Origin: Nemania diffusa | Lineage: Eukaryota > Ascomycota > Sordariomycetes > Xylariales > Xylariaceae | DNA: 64,000 nucleotides | Direction of reading: 5' to 3' | Assembly: GCA_038501195.1 (NCBI GenBank) | Contig: JBBPUQ010000007.1 | Coordinates: forward strand, 4,131,501 to 4,195,500 | Shown: piece after piece, positions 59,123-64,000 of the stretch | Layout: each line of letters opens with the position of its first letter | Position numbering within the stretch: position 1 is the first letter of the stretch | Made by a program: the position numbers and the translations under genes | Notes under the pieces: generated by a model | What the model saw: the letters and a program-made list of their open reading frames with translations, nothing else | Told to the model about the DNA's origin: nothing | Database searches by the model: none

Positions 59123-61335
59123 CTTTGGTATAACCAATTTCTAACTTCGCAGGAGAACTGGGGTGGTAGAGAAACGAGATTCAGCGAGACTGCCGGGGAC
59201 CACGTACACTATATAGTTCATCAAGTCCATATCTGGTGTTCGTGTGCTCTCGCAATTCAATACAATCTTTAGTCATCGCCATTTGGGTTGGTGAACTTCG
59301 ACATTACCTCAACTAGGTAATTCAGGGGTTAAACTTATTGAACCTACTAAGTACCGAGGCTTAGTGGGCGCGTTAATCCATATCCCTACATTGTTTTTCT
59401 TCTTCTATGTATGACTTGACTATGAAAAGCTGATCAGTATCTGTACATAGGTGAGCCGGGATTAACGCGCCGGCTAGATTAGCTATTACCTGTTGACATG
59501 TGGATTCACATGTCCCGACAGCCCGTATGCGGGCTGTGCTCGGACATATTTTGCATTGATTTGGACTGCTCAACAAATCCTGACTAAAGGGCAGAATTTC
59601 CAAGTTCAAGCATCATGATTACCTATGCGGGAGGTTGACCCTTTCAAGTTGGCGCGCTGTTCGGAGCACCCAGTCTCCCTGGGCGTCATCTCGGCCACGT
59701 GGGATATCCATAGTTAGCCAGGGACTGTATCCCACATTGCCGAGATAGAAATACGAACCGGCCCACCAATGCCTCACTAACCAATGCCGGCCACCTGCCC
59801 GTACAGCACAAGTTCCGAGTTCTAGGCTGTGGATAGTCATGCCAGTTGATGGCTCCACGATGACTTAGGATAGCTGCTGTAGGCATCTCATTACAAAGAT
59901 GTTGAGAATCATGATGCAATCATACCAGGTCATGCCAGGCCATAACACCTTTATGTAATGTTCTTACTAGTTATGTAAGCAAAATGACTATGCCAGGGTA
60001 ATCGATTACCCTGGCGCATCTAGAGACTGCTATAGTATCATTATCCGCCCTCAACCTTATTACAAATCCAACTAGACAGACGACCTGCGCGTTGTAGGGA
60101 ACTTGAAAGTCTTCTCTGTATTTATACCTCGGTCTAACTTGGCCTATGTCAATCGCTTTCCGCATAGCGATCTAGATGATAGAGGGTGGTGCTATAGCTA
60201 AAACACCTTTGATAATAAATCTTACGTGTAAATGCCAATGTTTACATTGCGGGTATCAAATTAAACCCGGATTACTTTCCCTTGTCATATATATGTGGGG
60301 TTGGTATGCTGTTATTCGCCCTTGTTTTGCGAATCACCATCGCGTTTAAAGCCTGCCGTTGAGAGTATGTAAGTCGACATCAACGCTAGCCGCGAAACGC
60401 CGGGAGCCTTTCAAAATAAGCATTAATTTATCTGCTCAACTATCATGTAGTGAGCATCGCCGAAGGCAAGCAATATCGAACACTCGGTACAAAGGTATCT
60501 GCTAACTCATTATAGCTCCGGGACGGTCCCACCCCCACCTCATAGCCGACGTTCCTTGGCACAAGAAACGAGAGCGCAACAAGACTAAAATCTTGGGCTT
60601 CTGGTAATCAGCTCGTATTTCTTACCTGCGTAGATATCTTTAGCGCTTGTTGGCTTAGACGGTGACTGTGGCTTCGATTTCGCAGCGTAACGTACAGAAG
60701 TCTGTCTGCCGCAGCATACGACTAGGCAAGTTAGGCTCATTTTGCGACGAACTGACACGAAAATTTGAAGAGCTCAAGTGCTGGGATTGTGCTTAAAGAT
60801 AAGTAAGACGCGAGTTTTATGCTTGACATTCAATCCTCCCACTTTATATTACCTATATTTATCAATCAGATATTTAATCAATATGATATCATTAATTAGA
60901 GTTACGGCTTTTTACTAGATGGGTGAAGTCCTGGATTGTGGCTAGTGATGTGGCCAAGTCGGTAGGTTAACTAAACTAGTACCATACGTACAAGTCTAGC
61001 GCTCGGTCCGGGATAGTTAGACTTATAGATGCTTATGAGACTGTCATCTGTCATTGTGAAAAAGAGTCTCATTCCCTCGAATAAAACGACAGCCGGGCTA
61101 TGTTTTATTTGTTGTTGTTTTAAAGGCTTGATTTTTATTGGTAGGTAGTGATATAAGCCACCAAGAAAACGCCACTAAGGGTGCACGCGAACGCATATAT
61201 CCAATCAATCGCATGAAGTAACCACCAGCACCACCACCAACCCCACCCCTACCCCCCAAAGCTTATAAAAGCCAGGTTTTTCTTCCCAACTCTTACAATC
61301 CTTTTCATCCGTATTTTGTCTTTACATCATCCTGG
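59123..61335. other. Intergenic DNA, no gene seen
   Basis: About 2.2 kb without supported exons. The right end carries the promoter-like elements of the small gene at 61336. Confidence 0.5.
61264..61271 (+). promoter_or_regulatory. TATA-box candidate
   Basis: TATAAAAG, 65-72 bp upstream of the ATG at 61336, followed by a pyrimidine-rich leader (CTTTTCATCC...TTTGTCTTTACATCATCC). The arrangement suits a small fungal gene; it is sequence-based only. Confidence 0.4.
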
Positions 61336-61649
61336 ATGAAATACTCAGATTTTACAGTCGCTTTGGCCCGACAAGCTAAGATGGAGACAATCGAACTTCA
61401 ATTACCTTTCTATAAGGTGGCGAACCCTAATAATCTATTGAACAATGTAGGGAGACTCTGCGAGGCGAAAAATTGCGAGGTCGAAAGCTTAGAGTTGCGA
61501 AACGAAATTTACATAATACGTCTGAGGCGCCCACGGCAGTCTCCGGTAAGCCCGGTAAGCTATAGGCAAGCTATATTCTGTACGAGTTGGTTACTAACAA
61601 GCAGATATGCAGTCATCTCGCGCATTACCGCAAAGTCCCAACCAACTAG
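61336..61649 (+). CDS. Small hypothetical protein, about 84 aa
   Basis: Exon 1 (61336-61545) encodes MKYSDFTVALARQAKMETIE and a hydrophilic continuation (NNLLNNVGRLCEAKNCEVES, then IYIIRLRRPRQSP). A well-formed intron follows: branch TACTAAC and acceptor AAGCAG at 61604, leading to a short exon 61605-61649 (ICSHLAHYRKVPTN). Two tandem GTAAGC donors 9 bp apart (61546 and 61555), both in phase, would give 84 or 87 residues. Reading through the intron gives a 113-residue alternative. No family recognised. The TATA box, leader and intron signals favour a real gene; the lack of a known domain lowers certainty. Confidence 0.5.
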
Positions 61650-62011
61650 GTTCAGCCCTAGGACGCTTATGCACTAAGCGCAAAGAAAAAGCATAGTAAA
61701 ATAGCCAAGTGATCGACTCCCCTTCTGATTAGATCTTTGGGGGTCATATACGGGGGTCAATTTAACCCCCCAATATTGGCTTGGCCAACCGCCCTGCCAC
61801 AATTTCTATACGTAGACGAAGCTTACCAGACTTGAGTATACCAAGTTATCTTGCTAGAAACTATAGTAGTTACAGTTGCAACCTGACTATTGTTTCGTTG
61901 AGCGGTAAGAGGAAACAGATTAATAATATTATCGTTAAGCTAGGGAAATAAGAAATACACTATCAAACATACTGAGGTTTTCATGTAAGCACTTATACAT
62001 GTCGAACGCAT
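61650..62011. other. Convergent 3' region with hairpin
   Basis: Contains GGGGGT-CAATTTA-ACCCCC (61752-61770 region), a perfect short inverted repeat, preceded by another GGGGGTCATATAC copy. Nothing coding seen. Confidence 0.45.
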
Positions 62012-64000
62012 CTAGCAAATTGCCCAGAATTGAGGGACAACGAAACCATCCTCCTCGATTCCTCCCTCCGCCTTGCCATTACCATATCCAGAAACCTTCC
62101 ACTTTTGGCTGAGAACCTGCTCTTCCTTCAACTTCAGCTCGTCCTTGTACTCCTTCCAGATCTTGATAGTGAGGCTGTCGAACCGGCGGCCTACGAATCT
62201 ATCCCAACCGCCGTATCGCTGCACTGCCAACTTGGCCAACCTCAGATGTTTCCGCGCCACCTCAACTAGCACCTCCCGCGGAGCTTCGTTCTGGCGGTTA
62301 CCTCCGGTCGCGGCACCATTCTCTGCTTCGCGGTGGCTGAGATCGCTCTTGGACAACTGAAGCAACGACATGCTAGGTCTGGATGAAACTCTTCTACCCA
62401 CAGGCCTATAAGCGCCGTTCTGGACCCTGAGGGAGCCATGGTGGCTGCCGCTTGCAACAGAGAACGTGTCGTCATCGTCATCATCGCTGTCGTCCGCGTC
62501 GACCTCAACAAGTAGCTTCAGTAGATCCTCGTTCACTGTCACCGCCTTCTTGAAGAAGGACTTCGCCAAAGCGGCGTCGCGCTTCTTGTCTCCCGCACTC
62601 GCGGCGCTGGCGTTGCTCCTCTCGGTGAAGTGGTGCCCGGCACTAGTGTAGATGCTGGCGAGAAGCTCATACATGGCCAAGGTCTGCCTATGCCGAGGCC
62701 CGTTGGTCCTTCGCAGATTGTAGACAAGATCTTCCGCAAGCCGGATGGCGCCTTGAAGGTCGCCGGCCACGCAGCGGACTTGCACGAGACGGGTGCCCAG
62801 CGACAATTTGACTTCGGCGGCCCACGGCTGTCCGCTCTTGGAGTTCCAAAGGCTTTCCAATAGCCACAGCAGACGGTGGTTGTCTTTCTGATCGCCAAGT
62901 AGGGAGATGAGCTCGTTGAGTTCGTTGAGAGGGCAGCGCACCAGGTCGATCTTGTTCTTCTTGCAGATGTCGAAGACTTCAGCTAAGATGGCTTGTGAAA
63001 GCACTAGCATAGCCTTAGTATCTTCAGTTGTGACTGTCCGCTTGTACTCGCCACGGCCTCCCATCATAAGACAGAGCTGGAAGCCGAGGGTGATCTCCGT
63101 GGGGTCGTCTAATCCCTCATGTGCCATGAGGAACTGGAATATACACTGGGTCAACCCGAGCGCTTCACGATACTTGGCAATCTTCAGGTACTCCTTCAAC
63201 TCGAAGACTGCGGCACGAGCAGCCGAAGCGACAAAGTCCTTAGGCTGAGCGTGGTCTGAGAAGTAAGCCAGGAGAATTCGCACGAAACCACGGACATAAG
63301 CTTGCGATGATGCCTTGACCACTGACACCTCGGTAGCGGTAAAGTATTCTACTACTTGGTTTTCAACGAGATCGAAATCCTCTCCTCGGTTGCTTCTGTA
63401 GTGAATGTACCTTAGACGCGCACCGAGAAGAATAATGGTGTTTATCTTGGTCTTGCGCTTGATGGACGATGATAGGCGCTCGTAGAAGAGGAATTCCGCG
63501 AGGATCTCGGCCATGTACGAAGCAATAGTTCCGCCTTGCCTAGCACCGAGGTAAAACTCAAAAGATGCAATGAAAGCAAAACAGGACCGCCCTGCCTTAG
63601 TCACATTAAACCCGGCAGTCTTAGAGGCAGTCTTGTATATGACTTGTCGCTTGATCTCTCGGATGAGCTGAACGCCGTAGGAGGCGTATGAACTGGAAAA
63701 TATCTTCGCGACATATCGAGCAGTTTCGATCAGCTCTTTCGTAGAGGCGGTACTAATTACGCATTGCGAAACATGAGTTTGAAGTTCCTTAGTTGCGAGC
63801 TCAGTTTTTTGTTGCTTCTGGTACAACAAGACTAGCTCGTTCAACGTCGTCAAGGTCGTCTCATGGACACAAGAATAGGTCTTCCTAATCTCGGCATAGC
63901 GCTCGTACGTCATCGTCGTCGCCTTCTCGACCATCTCCTTAGTGACTGTAGTGGATTTGGCGGTAGACGAGATCTGCTTGACGTAAAGAGAACGTAGGGT
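62012..64000 (-). CDS. Large TPR-like hypothetical protein, 3' part only
   Basis: The frame is open from the window edge to a stop at 62012, giving the last 662 residues; the 5' part lies beyond 64000. The sequence is alpha-helical throughout. Blocks such as TYERYAEIRKTYSCVHETTL and RRTNGPRHRQTLAMYELLASIYTSAGH look like TPR or kinesin-light-chain-like units (the G-xxHxxTL-xxY-LA pattern). A low-complexity acidic insert DADDSDDDDDDTF and a Ser-rich stretch (RRVSSRPSMSLLQLSKS) interrupt the C-terminal third, followed by a conserved-looking EVARKHLRLAKLAVQRYGGW and a final GFVVPQFWAIC. Fungal proteins of this kind are very large and mostly unnamed. Function unknown. Confidence 0.8.
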   Translation of the reverse strand, partial: TLRSLYVKQISSTAKSTTVTKEMVEKATTMTYERYAEIRKTYSCVHETTLTTLNELVLLYQKQQKTELATKELQTHVSQCVISTASTKELIETARYVAKIFSSSYASYGVQLIREIKRQVIYKTASKTAGFNVTKAGRSCFAFIASFEFYLGARQGGTIASYMAEILAEFLFYERLSSSIKRKTKINTIILLGARLRYIHYRSNRGEDFDLVENQVVEYFTATEVSVVKASSQAYVRGFVRILLAYFSDHAQPKDFVASAARAAVFELKEYLKIAKYREALGLTQCIFQFLMAHEGLDDPTEITLGFQLCLMMGGRGEYKRTVTTEDTKAMLVLSQAILAEVFDICKKNKIDLVRCPLNELNELISLLGDQKDNHRLLWLLESLWNSKSGQPWAAEVKLSLGTRLVQVRCVAGDLQGAIRLAEDLVYNLRRTNGPRHRQTLAMYELLASIYTSAGHHFTERSNASAASAGDKKRDAALAKSFFKKAVTVNEDLLKLLVEVDADDSDDDDDDTFSVASGSHHGSLRVQNGAYRPVGRRVSSRPSMSLLQLSKSDLSHREAENGAATGGNRQNEAPREVLVEVARKHLRLAKLAVQRYGGWDRFVGRRFDSLTIKIWKEYKDELKLKEEQVLSQKWKVSGYGNGKAEGGIEEDGFVVPQFWAIC

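Overview
The window looks like nuclear DNA of a filamentous ascomycete (Pezizomycotina, probably Sordariomycetes; the class is an inference). Protein genes are split by short GT-AG introns, mostly about 47-120 bp, often with CTAAC-like branch points. There is a fungal-specific repertoire (SYS1, COA6, a HeLo-like/NACHT/ankyrin protein, a cyanovirin-N homologue, a GMC oxidoreductase) and an extremely AT-rich mobile element of the kind left by repeat-induced point mutation. I rebuilt exon models by hand from splice signals, reading frame and family knowledge. No search was run.

Left part (1-25.5 kb) is mostly conserved housekeeping DNA. It holds a UBC4-type ubiquitin-conjugating enzyme (3693-4771, -), a 15-bp minisatellite (5749-5883), mitochondrial glutaryl-CoA dehydrogenase (7448-8921, -), a long Ser/Pro-rich protein (10059-12596, +), a Cys-rich secreted protein (12953-14674, -), SYS1 (15621-16370, -), COA6 (17110-17539, +), the MSS4-type PIP 5-kinase (21075-24069, +) and a 246-aa protein of unknown function (24786-25526, -).

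The middle is dominated by a 4,274-bp degraded DNA transposon (27079-31352). It has perfect 24-bp terminal inverted repeats starting CAGCG and an 8-bp target duplication, TCTGGCCG, which together point to the hAT superfamily. Almost all of its interior has drifted to A/T. Nested inside it is a 306-bp block of normal base composition (30184-30489), bounded by TGTTG...CAACA and a 5-bp duplication GCAAC: a solo LTR. The hAT lies just 3' of a coiled-coil protein gene (31468-32601, -).

The right part (33-61 kb) is gene-poor and accessory in character. It carries a PLP-independent phosphatidylserine-decarboxylase-like enzyme of the PsiD type (33973-35370, -), a divergent GMC oxidoreductase (37987-39871, +), a 1,166-aa HeLo-like/NACHT/ankyrin protein (40407-43981, -), a single-domain CVNH lectin (45281-45671, -), two GNAT acetyltransferases (48083-48535 and 51456-52028, both -), a small secreted protein (49379-50017, -), a fungal membrane glycoprotein (55293-57118, +) and a secreted solute-binding-protein-like protein (57988-59122, -). 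The window closes with the 3' part of a large TPR-like gene (62012-64000, -).

The genes do not form one obvious pathway. The best grouping is the decarboxylase/GMC oxidoreductase divergent pair, a possible small specialised-metabolism locus, next to a self/non-self type NLR and a lectin. I did not find a clearly new multi-gene system; the nested hAT/LTR structure is the most solid non-genic discovery.
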